Below the pieces are notes generated by a model. It was not told the origin of the DNA, did not search any database, and saw only the letters and a list, made by a program, of their open reading frames with translations. 13,048 nt of DNA from Candidatus Hydrogenedens sp. GTDB taxonomy: Bacteria > Hydrogenedentota > Hydrogenedentia > Hydrogenedentales > Hydrogenedentaceae. Below are positions 1 to 8,545 of this stretch, piece after piece. Location: assembly GCA_020216745.1 (NCBI GenBank), contig JAIWNQ010000220.1, positions 1 to 13,048 on the forward strand. Reading direction: 5' to 3'. The translations under genes and the position numbers were made by a program. The stretch's first letter is position 1; each line of letters begins with the position of its first letter.

Positions 1-35
1 AAAATAATAAACAATTTTAGATAAGGAAAACATAT

Positions 36-1379
36 ATGAAAAAGCAAAATCGTCGTGAATTTATGTGGAACTCAGTTGCTTCAGTCGGAATAAGTACCGC
101 ATTATTACAACAGAGATTGTTTGCACAACAAGCAGACAAGGCTAAAGAAGAAGCAAAAAACATCTCGCCCAATGAAAAGATTTATGTCGGACTTATCGGT
201 TGTGGCGGTATTGGAAAAGTTGACCTGTCCACCTTTTTCCTGAACCCAGAAGTTGATTGCAGGGTCATTTGTGATATCGATGATGCCATGTTAGCAGATA
301 CTGTTAAATTAGTAGAAGCCCAAAGAGGACACAAACCAGATACGGAAAAAGATTTCCGCAAAGTGGTCGAACGAAAGGACGTTGATGTTATACTGGTGGC
401 AACTCCAGACCATTGGCATGCCTTGCCTACTATCTACGCATGCGAAGCGGGTAAGGATGTTTATTGCGAAAAGCCCTTAGGAAAATCGATAGATGAAGGC
501 AGGGCGATGCTCGAATGTGCAAAGAAGAACAATCGAATTATTCAAATGGGAACTCAATGGCGAAGTGGTACACACTATAAAGAAGCAATAGATTTTGTGC
601 AATCTGGCAAATTGGGGAAAATACGACTGGTTCGTGCTTGGGCATACTTAGATTGGGTCGGTGGTATTGGTAACCCCCCAGATAGCGACCCGCCAGCAGG
701 CGTCGATTACGATATGTGGTTAGGACCTGCCCCAAAACGCCCATTTAATAAAAATCGTTTTCACTTCAATTTCCGCTGGTTCTGGGATTATGCTGGTGGA
801 CTAATGACCGATTGGGGGGTTCATCTCCTTAATATATGCTTATGGGGAATGGGATTAGAAACTCCAAAGCGAGTCAGTTCTATGGGTGGAAAATTAGTTG
901 TTGACGATAATACAGAGACACCTGATACTCAGGTAGCCGTGTATGAGTTTCCCAATTATACCCTTGTTTTTGAACATCAAATGCTCGGCGGTATCGGTCC
1001 TAACGGCAAACCTCATGGAATGCTTTTCTGCGGTTCTGAGGGAACATTAGTAATTGACGACAGCGGCTGGGAACTTATTCCAGAACCGAAGAAGAAAACA
1101 TTAGAAAAAATGGTGGGCGAACCTGGCAAGGATGCAAGACCTGCCCATGTCCGTAATTTCCTTGACTGTGTTAAAAGTCGTGAACAACCAGTTGAAAATA
1201 TCGAATTAGCACACCATGTATCAACAGTTGCCCATCTCGGTAACCTCGCATTTCGAACACAGGCAGAAGTACACTGGGACCCTGTGGCTGAAAAGGTTAC
1301 AAACAATCCAAAGGCTGATGCTTTGGTAGGTTGTGAATACCATAATGGCTGGAAATTACCTTATAGCCGAAGAGCTTAA
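36..1379 (+). CDS. Tat-exported Gfo/Idh/MocA-family oxidoreductase
   Basis: A 447-residue predicted NAD(P)-dependent dehydrogenase of the Gfo/Idh/MocA family, which typically oxidises or reduces sugars, inositols or their derivatives; the substrate cannot be told from sequence. The N-terminus carries a twin-arginine signal (NRREFM at residues 5-10, then a hydrophobic stretch to about residue 30 ending in LFAQQ), so export as a folded protein is likely. A Rossmann fold begins near residue 49 with the dinucleotide motif G55-C-G57-G-I-G60. The family EKP motif is at 145-147, with Lys146 the usual catalytic lysine. The C-terminal alpha/beta domain contains a DWGVHLL segment typical of the exported subgroup. 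The ATG at 36 has a good ribosome site (TAAGGAA, 22-28). It is convergent with the sigma gene downstream, and its upstream partner is outside the window. Family assignment is firm; the substrate is unknown. Confidence 0.93.
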   Translation: MKKQNRREFMWNSVASVGISTALLQQRLFAQQADKAKEEAKNISPNEKIYVGLIGCGGIGKVDLSTFFLNPEVDCRVICDIDDAMLADTVKLVEAQRGHKPDTEKDFRKVVERKDVDVILVATPDHWHALPTIYACEAGKDVYCEKPLGKSIDEGRAMLECAKKNNRIIQMGTQWRSGTHYKEAIDFVQSGKLGKIRLVRAWAYLDWVGGIGNPPDSDPPAGVDYDMWLGPAPKRPFNKNRFHFNFRWFWDYAGGLMTDWGVHLLNICLWGMGLETPKRVSSMGGKLVVDDNTETPDTQVAVYEFPNYTLVFEHQMLGGIGPNGKPHGMLFCGSEGTLVIDDSGWELIPEPKKKTLEKMVGEPGKDARPAHVRNFLDCVKSREQPVENIELAHHVSTVAHLGNLAFRTQAEVHWDPVAEKVTNNPKADALVGCEYHNGWKLPYSRRA

Positions 1380-1397
1380 TTTATTATCACTACATAC

Positions 1398-1431
1398 CTT
1401 CTCCATCCCTAAAAATAAAAGAGAAGTTTTT
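1398..1431 (+). terminator. Candidate rho-independent terminator between convergent genes
   Basis: CTTCTC at 1398-1403 pairs with GAGAAG at 1421-1426 and is followed at once by five T (1427-1431). The arrangement suits termination of the oxidoreductase on the + strand, 19 bases after its stop. The stem is only 6 bp and the loop is 17 nt, so it is weak. The T-run touches the stop codon of the convergent sigma gene. There is no T-run in the opposite direction, so it does not obviously serve the sigma gene. Confidence 0.45.
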
Positions 1432-2059
1432 ACGCTGTGGATTTATGTCTTTTCCTACGTTTATTAGGAGAAGATAATTCTGATAAGGTGCCTTGCTTTT
1501 CACGCTCAAGGAATTCTTTCATTAATCTACGCCCACGAAATAGCCTTGACATCACTGTCCCGATTGGACAATTCATAAATGCAGATATTTCTTTATATGA
1601 ATAATCTTGTAGGTCAGACATAATCACCGCAAGCTTAAACTCGATAGGCAACGAATCCAGAGCCCTACGAACAGGTTCATCTAACAACTCAAGTAAATGT
1701 TCATATTCCAACGGCTTATTGGCAACCCCAGGAATACTCGCATCGGGTGCAGTACTCTTTGCAGGTTCATTCCCTAACAACTCAACACGTGTCGGTTCCT
1801 TAGCACGTTTTCGGTAATCATTAATAAACGTATTACGCAGGATAGTCAAAAGCCATGCCTTTATATTTGTGCCTTTCTCAAATTGCTCATGGAACCGAAA
1901 TGCCTTAACCAAAGTACTTTGAGTTAAATCTTGTGCATCTTCACGATTCCGTGTCAACTGATATGCAACACTATAAATCAAATCAATGTATTTAACAACC
2001 TCCTGCTCAAATTCAGGAGAGTAACTCGACGTATTTTTTAATTTTTTACTCAAAGACAC
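1430..2059 (-). CDS. ECF-type sigma-70 family RNA polymerase sigma factor
   Basis: A 209-residue sigma factor of the small extracytoplasmic-function type. Region 2 (about residues 22-88) holds the YQLTRNREDAQDLTQ core-binding helix and the basic RNTFINDYRKR stretch used for -10 recognition. Region 4 (about 130-185) holds LDSLPIEFKLAVIMSDL and the helix-turn-helix with GTVMSRLFRGR at 167-177, which contacts the -35 element. The linker 89-128 is unstructured-looking, and the tail after residue 195 is basic (KRRKRHK). The start is GTG at 2059-2057, backed by an AGGAAGAG ribosome site just upstream on the minus strand. No anti-sigma factor gene lies next to it: one neighbour is convergent, and the other is the divergent trp operon. 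Its regulon and input signal are therefore not evident. The family is certain; the ECF subgroup is not assigned. Confidence 0.95.
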   Translation of the reverse strand: MSLSKKLKNTSSYSPEFEQEVVKYIDLIYSVAYQLTRNREDAQDLTQSTLVKAFRFHEQFEKGTNIKAWLLTILRNTFINDYRKRAKEPTRVELLGNEPAKSTAPDASIPGVANKPLEYEHLLELLDEPVRRALDSLPIEFKLAVIMSDLQDYSYKEISAFMNCPIGTVMSRLFRGRRLMKEFLEREKQGTLSELSSPNKRRKRHKSTA

Positions 2060-2238
2060 CTCTTCCTAAAAAAACAATTTATCATTATTGTTAATTTATT
2101 TTATGTAAGTTTATCAATTTTGGCTTATTTTAGGCAAATGATACATAGCTGTTAATACTCCTCTATTCTCAAAATGCCTCAATGAGTTCCAATAAGGTAT
2201 ACTATTTACATCTTGTTTAACAAAAGAAAGAATAAAAT
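2060..2238. promoter_or_regulatory. Divergent intergenic region between sigma factor and trpC
   Basis: An AT-rich 179-base gap that must hold the promoters for both directions unless trp transcription starts elsewhere. For trp, TATACT at 2198-2203 is a reasonable -10 box, but no convincing -35 lies 16-18 bases before it. For the sigma gene, the minus strand offers TTGCCT, 16 bases, then GATAAA, which is only a moderate match. A 6-bp inverted repeat (AACAAT 2073-2078, ATTGTT 2087-2092) sits in the sigma leader. I see no leader peptide with tandem Trp codons, no T-box signature and no attenuator-like terminator. Confidence 0.4.
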
Positions 2239-3027
2239 ATGGTTTTGGACAAAATAATATTTCACAAAAAAGAAGAGATAGAACAACTAAAAAAAGAAAG
2301 ACCCCTTTCTTTACTACTTGACTTATTAAAGCAGGTAGAACCGCCACGACCATTCGCTGAGGCTCTGCTCAAACCTGAACCATCAATAATTGCCGAAATT
2401 AAACGGTATTCACCTTCACGCGGACCTATATGGGAAGATTTAGACCCATCCGAATTAGCTAAATGCTATGAAAAGGTAGGCGTCTCCGCTATTTCTGTTC
2501 TTACTGATAACCGTTTTTTCCACGGAAGCTTAGAAGACTTAAATTTAGCACATCATGCAGTATCAATCCCGTGTCTTAGAAAGGAATTTGTCATCGACGA
2601 ATATCAACTCTATGAGACAAGGGTTTTTAATGCAGATACAGTCCTATTAATTGTCCGTATACTATCCGATGAACAAATAAAAGATTTTTTATCCCTATCC
2701 AGACAACTGGGAATGGAACCATTAGTAGAAGTGCATAATGAACGTGAAGTAGAAAAGGCAATCCGTGCTGGTGCCAAAATAATCGGGATAAATAATCGTG
2801 ATTTAGATTTGCTAACAATGAACATAGAGACAACCACTCGTTTGAAAAAAATAATTCCAAATGATTATATTGTTGTAAGCGAAAGCGGAATAAGTCACCC
2901 CGAAACCATTCGGCAATTTTTTGAATTAGGAATACAAGCCTTTCTTATTGGCGAATCCATTTTACAGAGTAAGAAACCAGAACAGTTTATTCCCTGGCTT
3001 TTAGGAAAAGGCAAATATGAAGGTTAA
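2239..3027 (+). CDS. trpC: Indole-3-glycerol phosphate synthase
   Basis: 262 residues, the normal length for monofunctional TrpC. It converts carboxyphenylamino-deoxyribulose phosphate to indole-3-glycerol phosphate in the cytoplasm, the fourth step of tryptophan synthesis. The (beta/alpha)8 barrel residues known to be catalytic are visible: Glu53 and Lys55 in AEIKRYSPS, Lys115 in RKEFVIDEYQ, Glu164 in PLVEVHNE, Asn185 in GINNRDL, and Glu215-Ser216 in VVSESGIS. The ATG at 2239 fits the family N-terminus. Only an A-rich, weak ribosome site (AAAGAAAG) precedes it. It is the first gene of the trp cluster here, and its end overlaps trpF by 11 bases, which suggests coupled translation. Confidence 0.97.
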   Translation: MVLDKIIFHKKEEIEQLKKERPLSLLLDLLKQVEPPRPFAEALLKPEPSIIAEIKRYSPSRGPIWEDLDPSELAKCYEKVGVSAISVLTDNRFFHGSLEDLNLAHHAVSIPCLRKEFVIDEYQLYETRVFNADTVLLIVRILSDEQIKDFLSLSRQLGMEPLVEVHNEREVEKAIRAGAKIIGINNRDLDLLTMNIETTTRLKKIIPNDYIVVSESGISHPETIRQFFELGIQAFLIGESILQSKKPEQFIPWLLGKGKYEG

Positions 3028-3634
3028 AATTTGTGGCATAACTAATAAAGATGACGCATTAATGGTATGCGATGCAGGTGCAGATGCCATTGGAATTGTC
3101 ATGGCTCCAGAGGCAAAGGCAAGGCACCGCTATGTACCTTTCGAAGAAGCCATTGAAATATTAGAAGTAATCCCCCCTTTTGTGACTACGGTGGGTGTCA
3201 TTGTGAACGAACCTATGGAAAGATGGGTTCAATACTTAACTTATTTTGACCTCATACAAATGTGTGGAGAAGAAAAACCCGAAGAAATACCAGTCGGGCA
3301 ATCTATTATCAAATCTTTCGCAGTAGATGAACAATTTACAATAACGAATATGCTATCTTACAAAGTTCGAGGTTATTTACTTGACGCAAAGATAGGTGAA
3401 GCCCACGGTGGCACAGGTAAAACCTGCAATTGGGAGAAAGCACGAGAAGCAGTAGAAACTGGTAAACCTATTATTCTTGCAGGCGGATTAAACATAGATA
3501 ACGTTGTTAATGCCATTCAAGAAGTTCGTCCCTATGCGGTTGATGTATCCACTGGGGTCGAAGAATATCCAGGAAAGAAGGATGAATATCTTGTCAGAGA
3601 ATTTATTTACAGAGCCAAAAACGCCCTATCCTGA
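3017..3634 (+). CDS. trpF: Phosphoribosylanthranilate isomerase
   Basis: 205 residues, standard length. It isomerises N-(5-phosphoribosyl)anthranilate to the substrate of TrpC. The conserved start KVKICGIT gives the catalytic Cys6, and the catalytic Asp is Asp123 in [16 protein letters not shown]. Phosphate-binding loops appear as ILAGGLN and DVSTGVEE near the C-terminus. Two departures stand out. The usual family QLHG motif reads Q81-M-C83-G, so a normally conserved His is Cys. The segment before RYV (MAPEAKARH) is longer than the common F.P.SPRYV form. The ATG at 3017 lies inside trpC with AGGAAAAGG just upstream. The 3' end overlaps trpB. Identity is secure; full activity is likely but not shown by sequence. 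Confidence 0.95.
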   Translation: MKVKICGITNKDDALMVCDAGADAIGIVMAPEAKARHRYVPFEEAIEILEVIPPFVTTVGVIVNEPMERWVQYLTYFDLIQMCGEEKPEEIPVGQSIIKSFAVDEQFTITNMLSYKVRGYLLDAKIGEAHGGTGKTCNWEKAREAVETGKPIILAGGLNIDNVVNAIQEVRPYAVDVSTGVEEYPGKKDEYLVREFIYRAKNALS

Positions 3635-4811
3635 CCATAAAGGCAGATATGGAGAGTTTGGAGGACGGTTTGTCCCCGAAACATTATTTACTGCATTAGA
3701 AGAACTGGAACAGGTGTTCCGTTCCGCTCGCGAAGACAAAGAGTTCCAAAAAACGTTCCAGAATTATGCCCGTGATTATATCGGCAGACCAACTCCTCTA
3801 TATTTTGCCCAACGATTATCAGAACATTTAGGAGGGGCTCAAATATATTTTAAACGGGAAGATTTAGCACATACAGGTGCCCATAAAATTAACAATGCAT
3901 TAGGTCAGTGTTTATTGACAAAACGAATGGGGAAAACTCGTGTGATTGCGGAAACAGGGGCTGGACAACATGGTGTCGCAACTGCTACCGCATCTGCCTT
4001 GTTAGGGTTGGACTGCTGTATCTATATGGGCACTGAAGATATGGAACGACAACGACTAAATGTGTTTCGCATGCGACTATTAGGGGCTCAGGTTATAGGC
4101 GTCGATGCTGGTAGTAAAACATTAAAGGACGCTATCAATGAAGCCCTGAGAGATTGGTCATTGAATGTAAAGCATACCCATTATGTTTTAGGTACCGTTC
4201 ATGGACCCCATCCTTTCCCATGGATATGTCGTGAATTTCAAAAGATTATTGGGATAGAAGCCCGACAACAAATCCTTGAGCACGCAGGTAAATTACCCGA
4301 TATGCTGGTTGCATGCGTAGGTGGTGGTAGCAATGCCATTGGTTTGTTTTACGAGTTTTTAAATGATAAAGATATTGAAATGGTCGGTGTCGAAGCAGGT
4401 GGCAAAGCCATTACCCCAGGGTTGCATGCGGCACGTTTTGCAGGTGGAAGCAGAGGAATGCTACATGGTGCTCAAAGCTATGTTTTACAGGATGAGTTCG
4501 GTCAAATTGGTAGCACCCATAGCATATCCGCAGGTCTGGATTATGCCAGTGTCGGGCCTGAACATGCGTGGCTTTATTCGTCTGGTAGAGTTAAATATAC
4601 CTACGCAATGGACAATGAAGCATTGGAGGCGTTCCAGCTATGTGCCCGATTAGAAGGAATAATTCCAGCATTGGAAAGTTCCCATGCAATTGCGTACGTG
4701 TTAAAAGAAGCACCACGTAGACCTAAGAACCAAATTATCCTCGTAAACCTCTCCGGTCGGGGTGATAAAGACGTTGAACATGCATCAAAATTTATTAAAC
4801 TGGATACGTAG
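3582..4811 (+). CDS. trpB: Tryptophan synthase beta subunit
   Basis: 409 residues from the chosen start. This is the pyridoxal-phosphate enzyme that joins indole and serine to make tryptophan, working in an alpha2beta2 complex with TrpA. The PLP lysine is Lys102 in [13 protein letters not shown], the catalytic Glu is Glu124 in AETGAGQHG, and the PLP phosphate loop is GGGSNA at 247-252. LESSHA near the end is also typical. Family similarity starts at about residue 17 ([13 protein letters not shown]). A longer in-frame start at 3504 would add 26 unrelated residues lying wholly inside trpF. The ATG at 3582 has a strong ribosome site (AGGAAAGAAGG) and is preferred. It still overlaps the last 53 bases of trpF in another frame. 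trpA follows after 4 bases. Confidence 0.97.
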   Translation: MNILSENLFTEPKTPYPDHKGRYGEFGGRFVPETLFTALEELEQVFRSAREDKEFQKTFQNYARDYIGRPTPLYFAQRLSEHLGGAQIYFKREDLAHTGAHKINNALGQCLLTKRMGKTRVIAETGAGQHGVATATASALLGLDCCIYMGTEDMERQRLNVFRMRLLGAQVIGVDAGSKTLKDAINEALRDWSLNVKHTHYVLGTVHGPHPFPWICREFQKIIGIEARQQILEHAGKLPDMLVACVGGGSNAIGLFYEFLNDKDIEMVGVEAGGKAITPGLHAARFAGGSRGMLHGAQSYVLQDEFGQIGSTHSISAGLDYASVGPEHAWLYSSGRVKYTYAMDNEALEAFQLCARLEGIIPALESSHAIAYVLKEAPRRPKNQIILVNLSGRGDKDVEHASKFIKLDT

Positions 4812-4815
4812 AGAT

Positions 4816-5634
4816 ATGAACAGAAACAGAATAGAAGAAAGACTAAAAACATTAAAACAAAATAAGGAAAAAACATTCGTAGCCTATATAACTGCAGGTT
4901 ACCCTTCACCAGATTATTTTGAAACAATTATGCTTGCATTAGATGAAGCTGGTGTGGATATCGTAGAAGTAGGAGTTCCTTTCTCAGACCCAGTCGGAGA
5001 TGGTCCAGTCATCCAGGATGCGTCTTATCATGCCTTATTAAAAGGAACCACTCCTACAAAGGTATTAGAATGGATTGCCAATGTGCGGGAGAAAACAGAA
5101 ATCCCTATTCTACTTTTTACCTATTTCAACCCAATTCTTGTCCAGGGAATCCCTCCATTCTTGAAAAAGTCGGCACAAGTTGGAGTAGATGGAATACTTT
5201 GTGTAGATTTACCTATAGAAGAATCTGATACCTATAAAACAGAGGCAGAAAAGAACCGTCTATCAACAGTTTTTTTGGTGGCTCCAAATAGCCCCGAAGA
5301 ACGAATACAACATATCGTTCAAAAATGTTCAGGCTTCGTATACTACGTATCGCGATTAGGTGTTACTGGAGAAAAAGATAACATTGCCAATGACCTTTCT
5401 ACTTCTGTAGAACGAATAAAGAAATACACCGATTTGCCTGTATTGGTGGGATTTGGCATATCTAAACCGCAACATGCTTCCTTTGTTGCTTCTGTATCTG
5501 ATGGTGTAATTGTTGGTTCCGCTTTTGTCCGATATTTGAAAGAGCATGCAGACAATTCTCAATGGAAAGATGATTTTGTTAAATATGTAAAATCTTTAGT
5601 GGATGCCACAAAAAAAGAGAAAGAATCGAAATAA
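4816..5634 (+). CDS. trpA: Tryptophan synthase alpha subunit
   Basis: 272 residues from the chosen start, matching the family. It cleaves indole-3-glycerol phosphate to indole and glyceraldehyde-3-phosphate and passes indole to TrpB. The two catalytic acids are Glu51 in VEVGVPFSDP and Asp62 in GDGPVIQDAS, two positions later than Glu49 and Asp60 of the enterobacterial enzyme. YYVSRLGVTG and LVGFGIS supply phosphate-binding loops. The frame is open back to 4762, inside trpB, but the family N-terminus (RIEERLKTLKQ) fits the ATG at 4816. That codon sits 4 bases after the trpB stop. Its ribosome site is weak, which fits translational coupling to trpB. Confidence 0.95.
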   Translation: MNRNRIEERLKTLKQNKEKTFVAYITAGYPSPDYFETIMLALDEAGVDIVEVGVPFSDPVGDGPVIQDASYHALLKGTTPTKVLEWIANVREKTEIPILLFTYFNPILVQGIPPFLKKSAQVGVDGILCVDLPIEESDTYKTEAEKNRLSTVFLVAPNSPEERIQHIVQKCSGFVYYVSRLGVTGEKDNIANDLSTSVERIKKYTDLPVLVGFGISKPQHASFVASVSDGVIVGSAFVRYLKEHADNSQWKDDFVKYVKSLVDATKKEKESK

Positions 5635-5642
5635 AAAATACC

Positions 5643-8216
5643 ATGCACTTTTCCCCAGCTTCAGAAACCTTTGAAGATTTGTATGAAGTATTTCCAAATA
5701 TTGGAGCAGGTCATTTCGGGTATTGGGGTAAAGATAAACACGGGGAGCCCTGCTACCACATAAATATTGAAAAGATGATGGATACGGATATTTGGCATCT
5801 GGTCGGAAATGACCACATCACAGCAACCGCACATGTAAAAGGTTACGTTCAAATATACGCATGGGATAGAGGTCCACAAATTCTTAATTATCACGACCCA
5901 GAATACGATATGAAAGGAGGAGGGTATTGTTGGATTTTGTCAAAAAATACAAAACTATGTACTTATCGTAGTGATAACAACCACGATACGGACTTCAGAA
6001 TAATATGGGGGTGCGGATATGTTCAAAAAACAGTCAAAAACTCTGTCCTATGTGTCGAGGAAACACTCTCTGCTCCACAGGGGAAAGACTCCGTACTTAT
6101 TCACGAGGTGAAAATACAAAATCTTACAAAAGAAACTCAAGACCTACTTGTGATTCCAATATGGGAACCAAATTGGTTCCCAATCAATCCAGGGCTGATT
6201 ATGACACCTCCATATAATACATTCTGGAATATGCTTCGTAAAAGAAAAGGAAGAAAAGTCCAAAACTCTGCAAGATATATAATAGATAAAGATACAATTA
6301 TTTTCCAATTCGTTGACAAAGAACAAAGGAAAAGAAAAAGTTCATGGAAAGTCTTACCTGTTGATGCCTTCTTTATATCTTCATTAAATACTCAAAACCC
6401 AACCCACTTGTTCACAAATAAAAATCACTTGGATACATTTATCCGTTCACGTTGCGAAGAAAAAGGTTTTTCTCAAAAAAGAAAAGCATCAGATAATTGT
6501 TGCAACCTTTTAAGTTTTGTGGAAGAACGAACATTAAGTGCGGAGACTGAAATCAACGTAAAATATTTAGTCGGTTATGGAACTACTGAGAAAATTGAAG
6601 AGTATAAATCAAAATATTCTGTATCAAAAGTCATAACAAAAGATAAACGCTCCATTGCTGTTCATATACCCGAAATAAAAGTCCCTCTTGACAGAGAACT
6701 AAGATGGCATTCGTATTACCTTCAAGCAGGATGTGTGTATACAGAGTATTTTAATCGTTATTTTGTTGACCAGGGCTCTGCGTATGGGTTTATTCATGGT
6801 GCATCTGGTGCTCCACGGGATTGGGCATTTTTTATTGTTCCTCTTATTTACCTACGTCCTGACCTTGCACGTGAGATGCTCCTTTTCTTGGGTCAATTAC
6901 AGGATGAAAAGACAGGGAAACTGCCTTATGCACTTGTCGGAAATGGAAAAACCACAGGGGCTGGTATACATTCATGGAGTTCAGATTTAGATTTATTCTT
7001 TCTTTGGGCTATTTCAGAATATCTGGGAGCAACTTTTGATACAACAATCCTCCATGAAAAAGTTCCCTTCAGAAACACAAGTCCTTCACAAGAAGCAACG
7101 TTATTAACACATATCGAAAAAGCATTTTATCACCTAATTCATAGCGTATCCACGGGCAAACATGGATTAATTCGAAGCGGAACAGGCGATTGGAATGATG
7201 TGTTTCTTGCCTTTTCTCCATGTCCTTTAATTACCATGATGAAAGGTGAGTCTGTTTTCAATTCCGCCATGTCTGTGCTTGTTTTGCCAGAAATAGCCCA
7301 ATGGATACAACCTTATAATCCTGCCCTGTCAAAAACTATGAATGATTTTGCACAAACACAACGGCAACACCTCAGGTCTTTATGGAATGGGAGGTGGTTC
7401 CCTAAAGGATATACTGGCATAGGAGATAAAAAATTAGGGGATGACAATTTGTTTTTAGATGTCCAACCTTTCGCAATCCTCGCAGACCTATTAGACAACA
7501 AGGAAAAAGAAAAATTAATTAAAACCATAAAAGAGAACTGTGTCGATACACAACCCTTCGGTGCTACTTGCCTTGTTCCACCAATGAAAGGTAGATTTTT
7601 AGAACCAGGTTCCGATACAAACGGCGGTATATGGTATGCCATCAATGCATGGTTAGCATGGGCGTGGTCCGAATGCAATCCTCAAGAGGCATGGAACTTT
7701 TTGTTGAAAAATACTCTTTTTACCCATGCAGAAACGTACCCTAACATCTGGTATGGTATCTGGTCCGGACCAGACGCTTATAACTCGGCAGAACATCCAC
7801 GAGCAGGTGAAACCTTCTGCCTAAACTTTACACCTATGACCCGGTTCCCCATCATGAATATGAATTGTCATGCTGGTATCCTGTTTGCGGTATTAAAAAT
7901 GTTCGGGCTTTCTCCAAAAAAAGGCACCCTAATTATTGATCCCAAACTACCATTCAATGAATTCAAACTGAAGACATCTCTTATTTCTTATGCATACCAA
8001 CCCGAAAAAATCGAGTTACAATATTTACCCATCTGTTCTGGACATATAACTCTATGTATTAAACTAAACCAATCTATTTATTCCTCATTAGAACAACTTA
8101 AAGTACATCTAAACGGAATAGACTTTTCCCAATTCAACACCAACTACGAAGGATTTCTCTCTCTTACCACAAATATGGAAAAAGACAAACCTATTTCTTT
8201 ACTAATAACAATTTAA
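5643..8216 (+). CDS. GH94-like glycoside phosphorylase/hydrolase family protein
   Basis: 857 residues, with no signal peptide or membrane segment, so probably cytoplasmic. The layout resembles family 94 glycoside phosphorylases: an N-terminal beta-sandwich (about 1-290) opening with a GHFGYWG segment, a helical linker, an (alpha/alpha)6 barrel (about 345-770), and a small C-terminal beta domain. Barrel landmarks are GSAYGFIHGASGAPRDW near 375-392, WSSDLDLFF near 445-453, and SGTGDWND ending at Asp519, the region where GH94 enzymes keep the catalytic Asp. After DWND the usual Gly-Met is Val-Phe, so specificity may differ from cellobiose-type phosphorylases. Such enzymes phosphorolyse or hydrolyse beta-linked glucans or disaccharides; the substrate here is unknown. 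It starts 8 bases after trpA with a poor ribosome site, so cotranscription with trp is likely. Fold family is fairly sure; activity is not. Confidence 0.75.
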   Translation: MHFSPASETFEDLYEVFPNIGAGHFGYWGKDKHGEPCYHINIEKMMDTDIWHLVGNDHITATAHVKGYVQIYAWDRGPQILNYHDPEYDMKGGGYCWILSKNTKLCTYRSDNNHDTDFRIIWGCGYVQKTVKNSVLCVEETLSAPQGKDSVLIHEVKIQNLTKETQDLLVIPIWEPNWFPINPGLIMTPPYNTFWNMLRKRKGRKVQNSARYIIDKDTIIFQFVDKEQRKRKSSWKVLPVDAFFISSLNTQNPTHLFTNKNHLDTFIRSRCEEKGFSQKRKASDNCCNLLSFVEERTLSAETEINVKYLVGYGTTEKIEEYKSKYSVSKVITKDKRSIAVHIPEIKVPLDRELRWHSYYLQAGCVYTEYFNRYFVDQGSAYGFIHGASGAPRDWAFFIVPLIYLRPDLAREMLLFLGQLQDEKTGKLPYALVGNGKTTGAGIHSWSSDLDLFFLWAISEYLGATFDTTILHEKVPFRNTSPSQEATLLTHIEKAFYHLIHSVSTGKHGLIRSGTGDWNDVFLAFSPCPLITMMKGESVFNSAMSVLVLPEIAQWIQPYNPALSKTMNDFAQTQRQHLRSLWNGRWFPKGYTGIGDKKLGDDNLFLDVQPFAILADLLDNKEKEKLIKTIKENCVDTQPFGATCLVPPMKGRFLEPGSDTNGGIWYAINAWLAWAWSECNPQEAWNFLLKNTLFTHAETYPNIWYGIWSGPDAYNSAEHPRAGETFCLNFTPMTRFPIMNMNCHAGILFAVLKMFGLSPKKGTLIIDPKLPFNEFKLKTSLISYAYQPEKIELQYLPICSGHITLCIKLNQSIYSSLEQLKVHLNGIDFSQFNTNYEGFLSLTTNMEKDKPISLLITI

Positions 8217-8470
8217 TTTGCTCAGACCATTTTACAAAAGAAAAATAGAACCTCTGAACAAAGGATATTAAATCTCATTGACAACATTAACCACTAACAA
8301 CATAGAACAAACAAAAAAATGTGCCTGATAGTACAACAGCCCATGGGTAATGTTAACACCATTGCCAATAGAATTTATCAAATAGATAGGTGTATGTACA
8401 GATATATAAATTAATCAAAACACTAAAGTAAAAATTAAAAAAATTTTTTTGTTAAAAAGCATAATTTCCA

Positions 8471-8498
8471 TTGTTTTGTAGTATAATAATTGTATAAG
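8471..8498 (+). promoter_or_regulatory. Candidate sigma-70 promoter for the large ORF
   Basis: TTGTTT and TATAAG are separated by 16 bases, which would place the transcription start near 8505 and give a leader of about 80 bases. In so AT-rich a region, chance matches are common. TATAAT at 8482-8487 is an alternative -10. Confidence 0.35.
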
Positions 8499-8512
8499 CT
8501 AAATTTTATCAG

Positions 8513-8545
8513 TATATGTTTCCTTTATAAAAAGGAAGAAATATA
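8513..8545 (+). other. Leader hairpin upstream of the large ORF
   Basis: An inner stem pairs 8519-8526 (TTTCCTTT) with 8531-8538 (AAAGGAAG, one G-T pair) around a 4-base loop. After a small internal loop, an outer stem pairs 8513-8517 (TATAT) with 8541-8545 (ATATA). With the predicted promoter it would lie almost at the 5' end of the transcript, about 40 bases before the start codon. It could stabilise the mRNA or affect translation. No match to a known riboswitch is recognised. Confidence 0.35.

Noticed and set aside
2060..2238. Tryptophan attenuator or T-box upstream of trpC
   Set aside because: No short frame with tandem Trp codons, no T-box core motif and no terminator hairpin with T-run is visible.
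3504..3581. Longer trpB start at 3504
   Set aside because: The extra 26 residues lie wholly within trpF in another frame and do not resemble TrpB. The ATG at 3582 has the strong ribosome site.
7313..7678. 121-residue antisense frame inside the GH94-like gene
   Set aside because: It shows no domain or ribosome site and is opposite well-conserved barrel sequence.
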